This document shows positions 33,161 to 42,041 of a DNA stretch of 49,165 bases, in pieces. This stretch comes from Rhodoferax sp. U2-2l. Lineage in GTDB: Bacteria > Pseudomonadota > Gammaproteobacteria > Burkholderiales > Burkholderiaceae_C. The notes below the pieces were generated by a model. The model searched no databases and was not told where the DNA came from. It saw only the letters and a program-made list of their open reading frames with translations. Position 1 is the first letter of the stretch, and each line of letters begins with the position of its first letter. The DNA lies in contig NZ_JAJCTH010000024.1 in the NCBI RefSeq assembly GCF_020594515.1, forward strand, positions 1 through 49,165, read 5' to 3'. The translations under genes were made by a program, and so were the position numbers.

Positions 33161-33481
33161 ATGAGAACCTCACTTGAACTTCAGTTGCGTCTGGATGATC
33201 TGCTTGCTGAATTGCAGCATGCACGCCGAAACGACGAACTTGGCCGCTTAGCCTTGTTGATCTACTGTGAGGTGCGCTGCTGGGGACGTCAAGCCGACGA
33301 AACAGATCTGGCCGAGTATTGCGCCGCCATGTTTATCGAGCAACCGCACGCCAGCCGGAACGTGTTTCTTTCCCAGGTTGACCAGCTCATCGCGAAGTTG
33401 GATGCGGTGAGCCAACGGTACGACGCACCCTCGGCCGGACAGGCTGTCCGCGCCACTTTGGCAGCCAGCGTCAATCGCTGA
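33161..33481 (+). CDS. Small hypothetical protein
   Basis: 106 residues from the ATG at 33161; ATG 33146 or TTG 33128 would add 5 or 11 residues. No family was recognised. It looks mostly helical (LELQLRLDDLLAELQHARRN, then VFLSQVDQLIAKLDAV) with no signal peptide or membrane span and with codon use like the neighbouring genes. No clear ribosome site. It ends 86 bases before a strong bidirectional terminator. Confidence 0.55.
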   Translation: MRTSLELQLRLDDLLAELQHARRNDELGRLALLIYCEVRCWGRQADETDLAEYCAAMFIEQPHASRNVFLSQVDQLIAKLDAVSQRYDAPSAGQAVRATLAASVNR

Positions 33482-33566
33482 TACCGTTCATTCGTGGCGT
33501 GTGCTGGCGCAGGGGGATGGTTACACGGTACCAAACCGGTACGGCTGCTACATGGCAACACAATAA

Positions 33567-33601
33567 AAAAAGCCCGCTAGTGTTTAAATAGCGGGCTTTT
33601 T
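33567..33601. terminator. Strong bidirectional intrinsic terminator
   Basis: AAAAAGCCCGCTA (33567-33579) and TAGCGGGCTTTTT (33589-33601) form a perfect 13-bp stem with a 9-base loop. The A-run on one side and T-run on the other make it work in both directions. It separates the ordinary region from the accessory-looking region on its right. Confidence 0.9.
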
Positions 33602-33611
33602 ATTGCTGACT

Positions 33612-33710
33612 TGGTGGCCTGGGGCGGAATCGAACGTTCCCGAAAACCCGCATCCAGCGCGGGTTTTCAAAGCGACCCAAAAAAGTTACTGCAAAAGTTA
33701 CTGCAGTCCC
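33612..33710 (-). other. tRNA 3'-end fragment resembling an integration site
   Basis: On the minus strand the block ends GTTCGATTCCGCCCCAGG then CCACCA, which is a tRNA T-loop, acceptor end and CCA; TTTGAAAA further left on that strand resembles a tRNA-Phe anticodon loop. The 5' half of a tRNA is missing and a 10-bp hairpin (33642-33651 with 33659-33668) takes the place of the T-stem region. Two tandem copies of AAAAGTTACTGC follow (33681-33704). The arrangement suggests an attachment-site remnant of a tRNA-targeting integrase; no integrase gene is seen. Confidence 0.45.
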
Positions 33711-33985
33711 AGGGGCACCTCTCACACCGCACACCACCTGACCCCAAAAGGCCAGACACACTCTTATTCTAGTGGGCGAAAGCTCTCCGGTGAGTTGTGC
33801 GGTCGCTACATTCGAACGAAATAATTAGGTAACCTTTTGCTGTTGACTAACACCAAATCACGCTGGCCAGTTAGAGGCCGATGTCTGAAAAGACGCGCAC
33901 CTTTTCTGTTTTCAAATGCATTCCTCACGCGTTCAGTCCTTACTTGAGCAGACGGCGTCGTTCCAACAGATTGCGTATTCCACGC

Positions 33986-34100
33986 GATGGCGGACACGAT
34001 TCCATGCTGATGGCGGACAGCGTTCCACCGTCATCGCGGACACCGTTCCACGGTGATGGCGGACAGCACTCCATTTTGAAGGCGGACACCCCAGCAGTGT
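33986..34100. repeat. 23-bp tandem repeat array
   Basis: Units begin at 33986, 34009, 34032, 34055 and 34078, exactly 23 bases apart. The core is GATGGCGGACA followed by a variable stretch with GTTCCAC; the fifth unit is partial, and the 23 bases before the first share only the ATTCCACGC part. Repeated ends with this look occur at termini of IS21-family elements; plasmid-type iterons are an alternative. No transposase or replication gene is adjacent. Confidence 0.7.
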
Positions 34101-34382
34101 CCTGAGTGACCCAAACGAGGCGTAGGCTGCCCGGTTTTTTGACCGGAACCCAGCTATGCCACACAAATCTCATGCAGCAACCCTGAAGGCGTTTGGCTAC
34201 CGCACCCATTCACGTCACTCGCACGTTCATTACCGTGACGTGACTTCCCGTCTCGGGCGTTGATTAACCTGCACTCACCAATAGTTGCTCGCCAAATTGA
34301 AGGAAGGTAAGTCCAAGACAGATCAACAGAGTCCGATTCGCTCGCCACGAAGGGCCAACGGGACTCCATTGGCTGCAACTCC
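34101..34382. other. Non-coding stretch with an inverted repeat
   Basis: No gene is supported. CACGTCAC (34211-34218) and GTGACGTG (34235-34242) form a perfect inverted repeat with a 16-base spacer, wide enough to be a dimeric regulator site. Confidence 0.4.
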
Positions 34383-36026
34383 TCAGGGCGTTTTGAACCA
34401 TTTTTTTGCGATCTGGTCGGCTTTCTCTTTGTTCTTGCGTTCCACATTGGCGACCTCGACCGGGCTGGTAGCGGCCTGCGTGCAACGCACTGAAACACGC
34501 CGGAAGTTTTTGCTGCAGTTCTGAGCCAGGCGTTTGGCTTCGTCCCAGCCTTGGGTTTCACCATAGAAACGTATCGCCTGCGGCCAGGCTTCCTCGGCAT
34601 TCTGGAAATAGGCCAGGCCTTGTTCCATGATTTTCTTGGCCGCTGGAATTTGCCGAACGTCTTTGAGTTTATTGCTGCGCTCCTGGTAGGTGATCCATGC
34701 ACGGTCAGGTTCGGACGAAAAATTGGCTTCCAGCACCTGGCCAGCATCTACTCTTTTGCGGTTCGCCGCCGCGGGCTGTTCATTCAAGACGGTGTAGAGG
34801 GCAAACAGGGGCACGGCATGAGTGGCCGTGACGCCGACGGCGGACTTGCGTGCCAGCGCCATGGACCCCGGCTCCTTGGGCGCGCTGATAGCCTTGAAAG
34901 CCAGTGCGTAGTTGGCAATCAACTCAGCACTGCGTTTGCCTTGCAAAGCGGATTTCAGTGGTTTGGTCACTGGCGCCTGATCAGTCTGAAGCTCCGGAAA
35001 CGGCTCAACCGCGACAGCAAGCGCATCGATACGCTCAACGATTGGTGGATGGTCGCTACGCACCTTCTCTGACGCCTTGTTGATGTCAAAAAAGACCTGC
35101 TGTAATGCCGAATTCAGATTGCCACTGAGTTCGCCACTCGATTGAGCCAGAGCTTGGCTGACTGGTTTGTTGGCATTAGGATTTTGTTTGGCCGCGTTGT
35201 CTTTGGCCTGTTGGCGGATGTACTGAAGTATTTTCTCGTTTTTGTCTTTTTCACGCTGCTCGTTGACTTCTTCCCAACTCGCCATCCGTTCCAGAAATGC
35301 TTTCATGCCGTGCTCATATGAGTAGCCCAGCTTCAAGCTAACATTGAGGCCAAATGTGTCGGCGGCACTTTCCTGTGATCGGCCATAAACGGTGGTGACC
35401 AGTCCTCGGCCCAGGGTGTAGGCTGTTATCAGGCTGTCAACTTGCGTCCATCCGGTCACTTCGGCCGTTTTGTTGGCAATGGCCACACCGATAGATAACA
35501 AGCCAGCCGCCGTATCCGCATCTGCGACCGCGCCTTCAAGCTGGTGGTAGTGCAAGTAGATGTGGCCAAATTCGTGGCTGAGCAAGGCCGCAATTTCGTC
35601 TTCACTTTGGGCGGACGTCAGCCACGGCAGCGACACATAGATATTGCCGGCCCCGGTGGCATAGGCTTGCAGGGCATCACTGGCCAGAATACGAACACCG
35701 CCAGGCCAGCCGGGCACACCTGCTTGGGTTTTGATACGGGCATACAGACCATTCAAGTAACGCTCCAACTCTGGTGCATTCACCAGGCCGAAGCCGCGTG
35801 CACGCTGGTTCAGAACGTCTTGGGTTGAATCCGGCCAACTGCGCTCTGTGGGCGGTGGCAAATCTGCTTTAGGGCTGAGCTGCTTGCCTGTGACCACGTC
35901 AGGCAGCGAGAAGTCTTTGAGATTTTTGGGGATGCTCTCACACCCCGACAACACAACCAGCAGGGCCGAGATCGCACCCAGCTGCATCCTTCGCCAAGGG
36001 CGTGTGAACAACTTATTTGCACGCAT
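34383..36026 (-). CDS. M48-family metalloprotease lipoprotein
   Basis: 547-residue periplasmic zinc protease. The N-terminus is a lipoprotein signal (LVVLSGC, lipid-attached Cys29). The zinc motif is HEFGH (151-155) with the third ligand likely in RSQESAADTFG (about 217). The protein continues far beyond the core, with a Gln/Asn-rich linker near residues 290-320 and a helical C-terminal part of about 200 residues. BepA and LoiP are family members acting in outer-membrane quality control. The ATG at 36026 has GGAG 9 bases upstream and overlaps the SH3-like gene by 14 bases, so it is third in a coupled operon. Confidence 0.88.
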   Translation of the reverse strand: MRANKLFTRPWRRMQLGAISALLVVLSGCESIPKNLKDFSLPDVVTGKQLSPKADLPPPTERSWPDSTQDVLNQRARGFGLVNAPELERYLNGLYARIKTQAGVPGWPGGVRILASDALQAYATGAGNIYVSLPWLTSAQSEDEIAALLSHEFGHIYLHYHQLEGAVADADTAAGLLSIGVAIANKTAEVTGWTQVDSLITAYTLGRGLVTTVYGRSQESAADTFGLNVSLKLGYSYEHGMKAFLERMASWEEVNEQREKDKNEKILQYIRQQAKDNAAKQNPNANKPVSQALAQSSGELSGNLNSALQQVFFDINKASEKVRSDHPPIVERIDALAVAVEPFPELQTDQAPVTKPLKSALQGKRSAELIANYALAFKAISAPKEPGSMALARKSAVGVTATHAVPLFALYTVLNEQPAAANRKRVDAGQVLEANFSSEPDRAWITYQERSNKLKDVRQIPAAKKIMEQGLAYFQNAEEAWPQAIRFYGETQGWDEAKRLAQNCSKNFRRVSVRCTQAATSPVEVANVERKNKEKADQIAKKWFKTP

Positions 36027-36375
36027 CTTTACCGGCTCCAGGTGTGGCAATGGTGGCGCCTGCCGGGGCAACAACTGACGTGCCGCAACCGGCCGCCGTT
36101 GTGTCCCGGCTGATACGAACCTGCATGCCACGCAGCCAATAATCACGCCCGGCAATGGCCACCTTGTGGTAGCCCGTCTGGGTGGACTGAATCGCCAGCG
36201 GCAAGCCTGCCTCGCTCACACTGATCTGGCGCACAGGCTGTGCGGAACCGGGTTGCTCATACAGGTCCAGGCTGGCGCGGCTGCTTGGGCTGGGCGCAAT
36301 GACTTTGTCTTGCGCCATGACGGCTGAGAGCGGCAAAGCCAACAAGGCCAGCAGCAACGGCATTTTTATCTTCAT
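36013..36375 (-). CDS. Small periplasmic SH3-like protein
   Basis: 120 residues. A signal peptide (MKIKMPLLLALLALPLSAVMA, cut at about 21) is followed by a beta-rich segment with the features of a bacterial SH3-like domain (LDLYEQPGSAQPVRQI, then YHKVAIAGRDYWLRGMQV), and an Ala/Gly/Thr-rich tail. SH3-like domains often bind peptidoglycan or peptides and accompany envelope proteases. It overlaps the CHASE2 gene by 4 bases (ATGA) and the protease gene by 14. The domain call is from pattern, not from a model search. Confidence 0.65.
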   Translation of the reverse strand: MKIKMPLLLALLALPLSAVMAQDKVIAPSPSSRASLDLYEQPGSAQPVRQISVSEAGLPLAIQSTQTGYHKVAIAGRDYWLRGMQVRISRDTTAAGCGTSVVAPAGATIATPGAGKDACK

Positions 36376-37919
36376 GAATGACCTTTCTGTGTGACGGCGC
36401 TAACGGGTTCAAGGTGAGTGAGGTGATTTGGAGGATCCACAGTGGCCGGCGCGAAGAACGCTTGGATTTTTTCCACGAACTGCAGCCCCTCAGTCACCAG
36501 CGTCATGCCGACCAGCTCCACCACCGGCAACATCCCGATGCGGAAGTAGGCTTGAAGCCAGCCAATCAGCACCATGGCCACAATGGTTTGAAGCGTGATT
36601 TGAGCCAGCCAGAACGCAGCGTCGATCAAAAACCGACGTACCTGCTGCCCTGCACTGAGTGACTCTGGATGACAGCTGGGGCATAACTCTGGTGTTGAGC
36701 CCCAACCAGGCAAATGAAGTTTTGAACACACCGACAAACCTTTGAGGGCATTCGCAACGAGGTGAACAAAAAACACCACAACGATGCCCAGCAAGCCCGG
36801 TTTCAATAAGTCCCAAGACGGCGGCATGGTCCACTCGGCGCTGAGCTTGTATCTGTCCTGATAAGTGAGAAGGTTGTCCAGCGCCATGGCGTGCATATAG
36901 ATGCCGGGGGTGAGGCCATGAACCGGCGAATTCGCAAAATCGTTGTAGCCAGGAACCTGTGCGCCCACAAAAACAAATTTGCCAGCCAAGCTTGGTGCAA
37001 GTTCTGCTTCTGAAAGCACACCCAACTGCGCCATGGACAGTGTGCGGTGGTAGGGACAAAGAGGCAGCTGAGACGATGCTTCCCAGATTTGACGCAACAC
37101 GCCAGGAACCAGGTTCTTCAGATGCGACTGCCCAGGCCTGCAGTGCAACAAACTTTCTGGCTTATCAGTCTGAGTCGGCGAATTGTGTCCCCAGACCAAC
37201 GCCATCGGCACCGTCTCCGGGCCCAAGTCCAGACGCGCTGCATCTTGGGCAATGGCCATCGCAGCGCTGCGGTAAGCGGGCTGCCGACCCGCGTCCGGGG
37301 CGACGCCTGGCTGCCAACCCGAGTCTGTCAAGTGGCGGCTCATCTGATAGCTCCACGCCAAGCCATCCAGGGCGTCCGGGACATAGTCCACACCAACCAG
37401 GGTGAAACAGGTTTGAGCTTTTCCCGGCAGTTCGGCATTCAAGCCGGATCGAACTTTGAGCCGCCCGTCTTCAGGTGAAGGCAAGGCCGCCAGAAAAACG
37501 GGAACCTTGTAGTCATTCTGGATGCTGCACAGTGCATCCTGCAGGGCCGCCAACGTGGGGTCGTTGCGCTCCTGGCCAAACGTGATGTCCAGCATGATCG
37601 CCTTGGGCTGCGCGCCAGGGTCTGCGACCAGTCGCAGCAAAGCGTCCGCATGGTCCTGATAACTGATGGGCCAGGCGCTGCCACTGGTCTTGAGAAACTC
37701 CTGGTCGTACATCACGACCGTGATTTGGTCACGAGCCTGCGCGGGGTAATTGAATTGCGCTGTCAAAGGCGCTTGTGCACGCGCCATGAAACGCGTCAAG
37801 ACCATGCCACTGGCGTTGATCTTGTCGCCCAACCAGAGCATGGTGAACGACACGATGATCAGGATTGCCAGTTGCGTGGCTCCTTGGCGCAACTTTGTCA
37901 GCAAATTTAGCTTCAGCAT
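36372..37919 (-). CDS. CHASE2-domain membrane sensor without an output domain
   Basis: 515 residues. One N-terminal membrane helix (about 14-34) leads to a large periplasmic CHASE2 domain (about 60-350), with VVMYDQEFLKTSGSAWPISY at the start and GKFVFVGAQVPGYNDFANSPVHGLTPGIYMHA near the end, both typical. Three C-terminal membrane segments follow, separated by a loop with four cysteines (CSKLH, CPSCHPE). CHASE2 proteins usually carry a kinase, cyclase or GGDEF domain after the helices; here the protein stops after about 40 more residues. It heads the operon with the SH3-like and M48 genes, so these may be its effectors. Confidence 0.82.
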   Translation of the reverse strand: MLKLNLLTKLRQGATQLAILIIVSFTMLWLGDKINASGMVLTRFMARAQAPLTAQFNYPAQARDQITVVMYDQEFLKTSGSAWPISYQDHADALLRLVADPGAQPKAIMLDITFGQERNDPTLAALQDALCSIQNDYKVPVFLAALPSPEDGRLKVRSGLNAELPGKAQTCFTLVGVDYVPDALDGLAWSYQMSRHLTDSGWQPGVAPDAGRQPAYRSAAMAIAQDAARLDLGPETVPMALVWGHNSPTQTDKPESLLHCRPGQSHLKNLVPGVLRQIWEASSQLPLCPYHRTLSMAQLGVLSEAELAPSLAGKFVFVGAQVPGYNDFANSPVHGLTPGIYMHAMALDNLLTYQDRYKLSAEWTMPPSWDLLKPGLLGIVVVFFVHLVANALKGLSVCSKLHLPGWGSTPELCPSCHPESLSAGQQVRRFLIDAAFWLAQITLQTIVAMVLIGWLQAYFRIGMLPVVELVGMTLVTEGLQFVEKIQAFFAPATVDPPNHLTHLEPVSAVTQKGHS

Positions 37920-37988
37920 TTGGAAAAACTGATGGAGATCCGGTGATTAATCCTTGATAGGAGATGTAAGTATTGAAAATACATCACA

Positions 37989-38431
37989 TCAAAACCACTT
38001 CTTTTTTTCAATAATATAAATTCTCTCAAAATCACTATCTGATTTTGTTATATGCATAACAAATTCGATTATTGCAATAACGGCAATAATATAAAATGGT
38101 ATTACAAAAAGAATGAAGCCAAACATAAATGTCAGGAGCATGATAATCCCTTGCTACTGGTAGTCAAGATAAAATTTATGAGCGCCAAATATTCCTAAAA
38201 ATAATGCAAACAAAGAGGCTGTTATTTTTTTGATGCGCCTCCTGGCAACAGGCTTTCTGCATAAATTTCAGATGCAACCCCATTGGTTACGATAAAATCA
38301 ACAGTTGCGCCAGAGCGAGGCTCCGACTGCTGCTTCCAATCCGAAGATTGAAAAGAATATCTTGCGCCGTCTTCACCAGAAATAACTCCAGATTTTGAAG
38401 TTGCATCGTAATTTAAAACTTTGCACTTCAT
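37989..38431 (-). pseudogene. TM2-domain protein with cold-shock-like N-domain, broken
   Basis: Read on the minus strand, 38431-38222 gives 69 residues starting MKCKVLNYDATSKSGVISGE, a small beta domain. The frame ends at TAA just after a run of seven A (38225-38231). One added A would continue it into SLFALFLGIFGAHKFYLDYQ, a clear TM2 motif, then a TAG at 38154-38156, and beyond it in the same frame QGIIMLLTFMFGFILFVIPF and an end at 37989. Intact relatives join these three parts in one protein. Either the gene is dead, or the frameshift and stop are sequence errors. The last piece alone (37989-38141) has AAGGGA before an ATG and could make a 50-residue membrane peptide. Confidence 0.75.
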
Positions 38432-38629
38432 TTTTTTTGCTCCTTAAAATTTTTAAATTACTTTAAATTGATAAGTAATTTATTTTTAGATGGTTGATTT
38501 TGCAAAGAAATAAAAATTAAGTTATTTTGTCAAGTGCAATCTACTTTGTATGGTTGAAATATATTTATTTACTGCCGTACTTTTGTGATTGATAATTTAA
38601 TTTTTGCTTGTGGAATTAAGTTATCGAAT

Positions 38630-38980
38630 CTAATTGGTGATCTGCCAGTCGGAAGATGTCTTGATGAAACGCATAGGTACAACTTTGCTTTCCTTCTTGC
38701 CTTCTGATGTGAAGACAAGTTCTATATCGCATTTGTAAGCCTTCTCGCCGTCTGCTTTGCAACCAATCTTCTTGACATCATCCAATGTGGAGGGTGTACT
38801 TTTTGTACCTCCACCAAATGCTGCGCCTAAGTTGCTCATCATCTTCATTTGCATTTCCAATGCGGGCTTAACTTCTTTGTCAACAATGGTTTTAATGTCA
38901 CCGCTAGACGGTTCACCTGAGCAAGCAACTAATGTCATGCTCATTAGCGGCAACAGGATATATTTATTCACATGTTTCAT
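38630..38980 (-). CDS. Small lipoprotein
   Basis: 116 residues. The signal MKHVNKYILLPLMSMTLVAC has a lipobox ending at Cys20. The mature part has DKEVKPALEMQMKMMSNLG (helical) and then a beta-like end (YKCDIELVFTSEGKK and VPMRFIKTSSDWQITN) with two cysteines. AAGGG lies about 10 bases before the ATG at 38980; the ATG at 38998 has no ribosome site. Not recognised as a named family. Base composition is clearly more AT-rich than the rest of the window. Confidence 0.75.
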   Translation of the reverse strand: MKHVNKYILLPLMSMTLVACSGEPSSGDIKTIVDKEVKPALEMQMKMMSNLGAAFGGGTKSTPSTLDDVKKIGCKADGEKAYKCDIELVFTSEGKKESKVVPMRFIKTSSDWQITN

Positions 38981-39112
38981 TCTATTATTCCCTTTCATTT
39001 GACATTTAATTCGAATGGGCTGAAATCGAAATATAAATACATAAAACTTTATAAGTTTTGATGAAATTTATTAATTTCGACTGTTTTTGGCTTTCAAAGA
39101 AATTCAGACTAA

Positions 39113-39859
39113 TTAATCACTCCAATCACAAGTCACTTCGCTAACCTTGGTATCTCCATTAAGTTGGGCCTGTAAGTCTTCTTTTTTTCTAAACTGAACT
39201 TTTTGCTTGCTTAAGGCAAGTCTTGCGTCTTTAGTTGATGCATTTAGATGAAGAATTGCACCAGATAATCCATTCTCGTCGCCAAAATAGCGTTCAATAG
39301 CTTTCACAGGAATCTCATAATATGTTCCATTTAAAACCGGAATGGTGATGGTATAGTAATTATCTTTGATTTGAGTTGGTGTTTTAATGATAGGGATACC
39401 TGTTGCATTTTTGTACGAGGTCGGCAAATCAACTTTTTCTAACTTTACCTTGCCATCGTTGCTAAATGTAACTAGGTTGCGTATTAATGCATCTATTTCA
39501 GGTGAATTTTTGCATCCGTTTTCCCAGGACTTGAAAAGTTTGGTCCAGTCTGGTTGCTTTTCACTATTTTTAATATCAGATGCCGGCTGAGATTTTGCTG
39601 TGCTTGTGGAAGGCTTTTGAATAGATGTAGGCGCTGGTGCAGATGGCTTTGCAATTCGCCGGTCGTCGGGCATCGCTATCGCATCTTTTGATGATGGTGA
39701 GGTATTGATCGAGTCTGTACTCGTTGCACTCACAGAGGTTGAATTTTGCTGCAATACAATTTTATTTATATTTTCGAATGCGGTTGCCAGATCTGGATTT
39801 GATTGGCAACCGGAAATTCCTACAGAAAGCACTAGGCATAGTAATAATTTGGTATTCAT
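39113..39859 (-). CDS. Lipoprotein with Ser/Thr-rich linker
   Basis: 248 residues, function unknown. The lipoprotein signal ends at GISGC (Cys18). Residues 35-100 are a low-complexity Ser/Thr/Pro linker, and residues 105-248 a folded domain with WENGCKNSPEIDALIRNL and IPVLNGTYYEIPVKAIERYF, ending VSEVTCDWSD. It is AT-rich like the small lipoprotein and TM2 remnant next to it, all on the minus strand, which suggests joint acquisition. Confidence 0.72.
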   Translation of the reverse strand: MNTKLLLCLVLSVGISGCQSNPDLATAFENINKIVLQQNSTSVSATSTDSINTSPSSKDAIAMPDDRRIAKPSAPAPTSIQKPSTSTAKSQPASDIKNSEKQPDWTKLFKSWENGCKNSPEIDALIRNLVTFSNDGKVKLEKVDLPTSYKNATGIPIIKTPTQIKDNYYTITIPVLNGTYYEIPVKAIERYFGDENGLSGAILHLNASTKDARLALSKQKVQFRKKEDLQAQLNGDTKVSEVTCDWSD

Positions 39860-40393
39860 TTTTATGACGCTAGGTTAAATCAAATCTTGATTGGCTTCTT
39901 CGGGATCCTGAGATTATTGATTTTGACTATCTATATTTTTCTAGAAACTGGTGTTCTAGAGTGCTGCTTTTATATTCAAACGTTTGTGTAAAATAATTCT
40001 CCCCCCTGAAATCCAAACGGTTTGGATGCCATGCCAACGGAAGTCACCAGACCAAACAATTGAAGAATCGCGGGATCTTCCTTTGACATAATTTATGCGC
40101 GGAATCCTGTCCGACTGATAAAGATAGAAACAGATTTGGGCAACGGTGTTAACCGTCCCAATGCTCTTTGAACGAAGCAAACTGTTGGTTTTGACATACC
40201 GCAAAAATCCTCACCATGGCAACGCATGGTGCGGTTCCTCCCCCTTGCAGATGGTTGCCGCAAACACTCCAGACCAGATGTTTACAGCGGGTTACATTTG
40301 TATTTTTTTCAGTATATCGGAACAAAATTCGCTTTCAACCCCTGCTGGCTGACTTTTTTTGCCCTTTCATGTGCACTGAAAGGGAGCACCTTT
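39860..40393. other. AT-rich intergenic stretch, no supported gene
   Basis: 534 bases. A minus-strand frame at 39956-40204 (82 codons) has no ribosome site and no recognisable product. Two perfect hairpins are present: CACCATG/CATGGTG (40212-40231) and CCCTTTCA/TGAAAGGG (40362-40384), the second 10 bases beyond the stop of the BamE-like gene and so perhaps its terminator, though without a T-run in that direction. Confidence 0.45.
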
Positions 40394-40816
40394 TTATGGC
40401 GACGACTGCTGCACGATGGGCTGCGCCAGTGTTTCGGTGAGCGCGTAATTCATCAAGATGCCGTGTTGATCAAATGCCGCTGAAATCACCTTTGTTGGTG
40501 CAGGGCCCTTGCCCATGAGTGCACCTGTAAAGGGCAAGTATGTGTTGCCGTCAGCCGCCGCTTTGTCGTATGTCCACGACAGTTGATGCCGCCTGGTGTG
40601 GCTGATGCTTGAGGTCGTGGGTTGCCCCAACTTGGCGATCACCTCTTGTCGGCTGGTCTGCCCCTCGACCATAAATCCCAGGTCCCTCTGATCGAAGCGG
40701 TCGATGGGGCCAGGCTTGCAGCCACTCAAGGTCACCAATACGGTGAGCGCTGTGATCCAGACGATGGTTTGAATACGGACCGTTTGTAGTGATCCTGCAG
40801 TGGTGATGTTGAACAT
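40394..40816 (-). CDS. BamE/SmpA-like lipoprotein
   Basis: 140 residues. The signal ends in TLSGC (Cys33). The mature part follows the SmpA/OmlA pattern: VEGQTSRQEVIAKLGQPT, then LSWTYDKAA and a late ISAAFDQHGILMNYAL strand. BamE helps outer-membrane protein assembly; paralogues with this domain are common and their roles vary. I start at ATG 40816, which has AGGAG 8 bases upstream; the longer frame to 40843 lacks one. Confidence 0.72.
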   Translation of the reverse strand: MFNITTAGSLQTVRIQTIVWITALTVLVTLSGCKPGPIDRFDQRDLGFMVEGQTSRQEVIAKLGQPTTSSISHTRRHQLSWTYDKAAADGNTYLPFTGALMGKGPAPTKVISAAFDQHGILMNYALTETLAQPIVQQSSP

Positions 40817-41059
40817 AGACCGAACTCCTGCGTTGGAGGGCAAGTGCTGATGACTCGCAGCGTTGACAACTTGCCCATGCCGGCTTTGTCGTTGGCCTGC
40901 CTGCTTCGGTTCAGATTTATTTCAGCCTCTTCATTGGCCAGCCCCAAGGCCTGGGCATGTGATCCACCCATCGGGTCAATCCACCAAATTTCCTGTGAAC
41001 CGCCTGCCGCCTCCCGACGACCAAGGGGGCATCCGCGTCAAACACTTCACAAGGACACC

Positions 41060-41986
41060 ATGGAATCTACGCAAACCGCCAAGACCATTGCCGCTTCAAA
41101 CCTGTCACCAGCCACGAAGACAGCACAGGCTTATGCAGGCCTTTTTAGCCTGTCACTGCTGCTGGTGACCCTGGTGTGGGGCTCGACGGTTCCGGTGCTC
41201 AAGGTGGCGGCGGTGAGTTTGAGCGGGGTGGAGATTTCGGCGCTGCGCTTTGTCATTGCCGCCGCCTGTCTTTTGCCGTGGGCGATGCGGGCTTCACCTC
41301 AGGCTTGGCGGGACGGTGCGAGCCTGGGGGCGCTGGTGTTGGGGGCGTATGTTGCTCAGGCCTATGGTCTGCAGTTCATTTCCAGCAACCGAAGCGCGTT
41401 TCTCACCAGCCCGAACGTGTTGATGGTGCCTTTGTTTGGACTTGCCTTTGGCAACCGTATCTCATGGCGCATCCTGCTGTCAACGGCGCTGGCATGTTGT
41501 GGCATCGGTCTCATGTCTTGGGATGGTGACGGCCACCTGCTGGCCGATGTCGCAACACTGCTGGGCGCAGCAGGCTATGCGTTGTATGTGATTTTGCTGT
41601 CGCGCTGCGCAGCGCGTCATCGCGCCCAGCATTTGGCGGCCACACAAATTGTTTGCATGGCGGTTTTGGGATGCCTGTGGATGGTGCTGGATTCGGCCAA
41701 CACCGACCGGTTGCAAACGCTTGGCGGCCGTTTGGACCTGAACCTGGTCGCGAGCCTGGTCTATCTGGGGGTAGTCGCTTCCGCTGGCATGTTGTTTTTG
41801 CAGGCTTTTGCCCAGCGCTACGTGTCTGCGGACAAGGCCGCTTTGATTTACGCGATGGAGCCGATTTTTGCTGCGCTCTTTGCCTGGTGGTGGCTGTCAG
41901 AAGTTTTGACCGTCAAGGCGGTGCTGGGTGGAGTCATGGTGGTTGGCGCGGTGGTCCTTTGCGAATGGCGTAGTTCGAAGCGCTGA
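41060..41986 (+). CDS. EamA-family (drug/metabolite) transporter
   Basis: 308-residue inner-membrane exporter with ten predicted membrane segments in two EamA repeats: the first has LVTLVWGSTVPVLKVAAV and LSGVEISALRFVIAAACLLP, the second MEPIFAALFAWWWLSEVLT, the usual end motif. AAGGA lies 5 bases before the ATG. It is divergent from the BamE-like gene with 243 bases between them. Substrate unknown; amino acids and metabolites are typical for the family. Confidence 0.88.
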   Translation: MESTQTAKTIAASNLSPATKTAQAYAGLFSLSLLLVTLVWGSTVPVLKVAAVSLSGVEISALRFVIAAACLLPWAMRASPQAWRDGASLGALVLGAYVAQAYGLQFISSNRSAFLTSPNVLMVPLFGLAFGNRISWRILLSTALACCGIGLMSWDGDGHLLADVATLLGAAGYALYVILLSRCAARHRAQHLAATQIVCMAVLGCLWMVLDSANTDRLQTLGGRLDLNLVASLVYLGVVASAGMLFLQAFAQRYVSADKAALIYAMEPIFAALFAWWWLSEVLTVKAVLGGVMVVGAVVLCEWRSSKR

Positions 41987-42041
41987 TCGTGGCGGCGATG
42001 GTCATCTGATTGTCAAAACCCATCCATCTCGGGTTCTGCCC

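Noticed and set aside
33986..34100. CRISPR array
   Set aside because: The period is 23 bases with no separate spacers and no cas genes; it is a tandem repeat. No CRISPR array was seen anywhere in the window.
33986..34100. Plasmid origin with iterons
   Set aside because: No replication initiator, partition or toxin-antitoxin gene is nearby; IS21-type ends are at least as likely.
39956..40204. 82-codon minus-strand frame in the AT-rich island
   Set aside because: No ribosome site and no recognisable motif; not listed as a gene.
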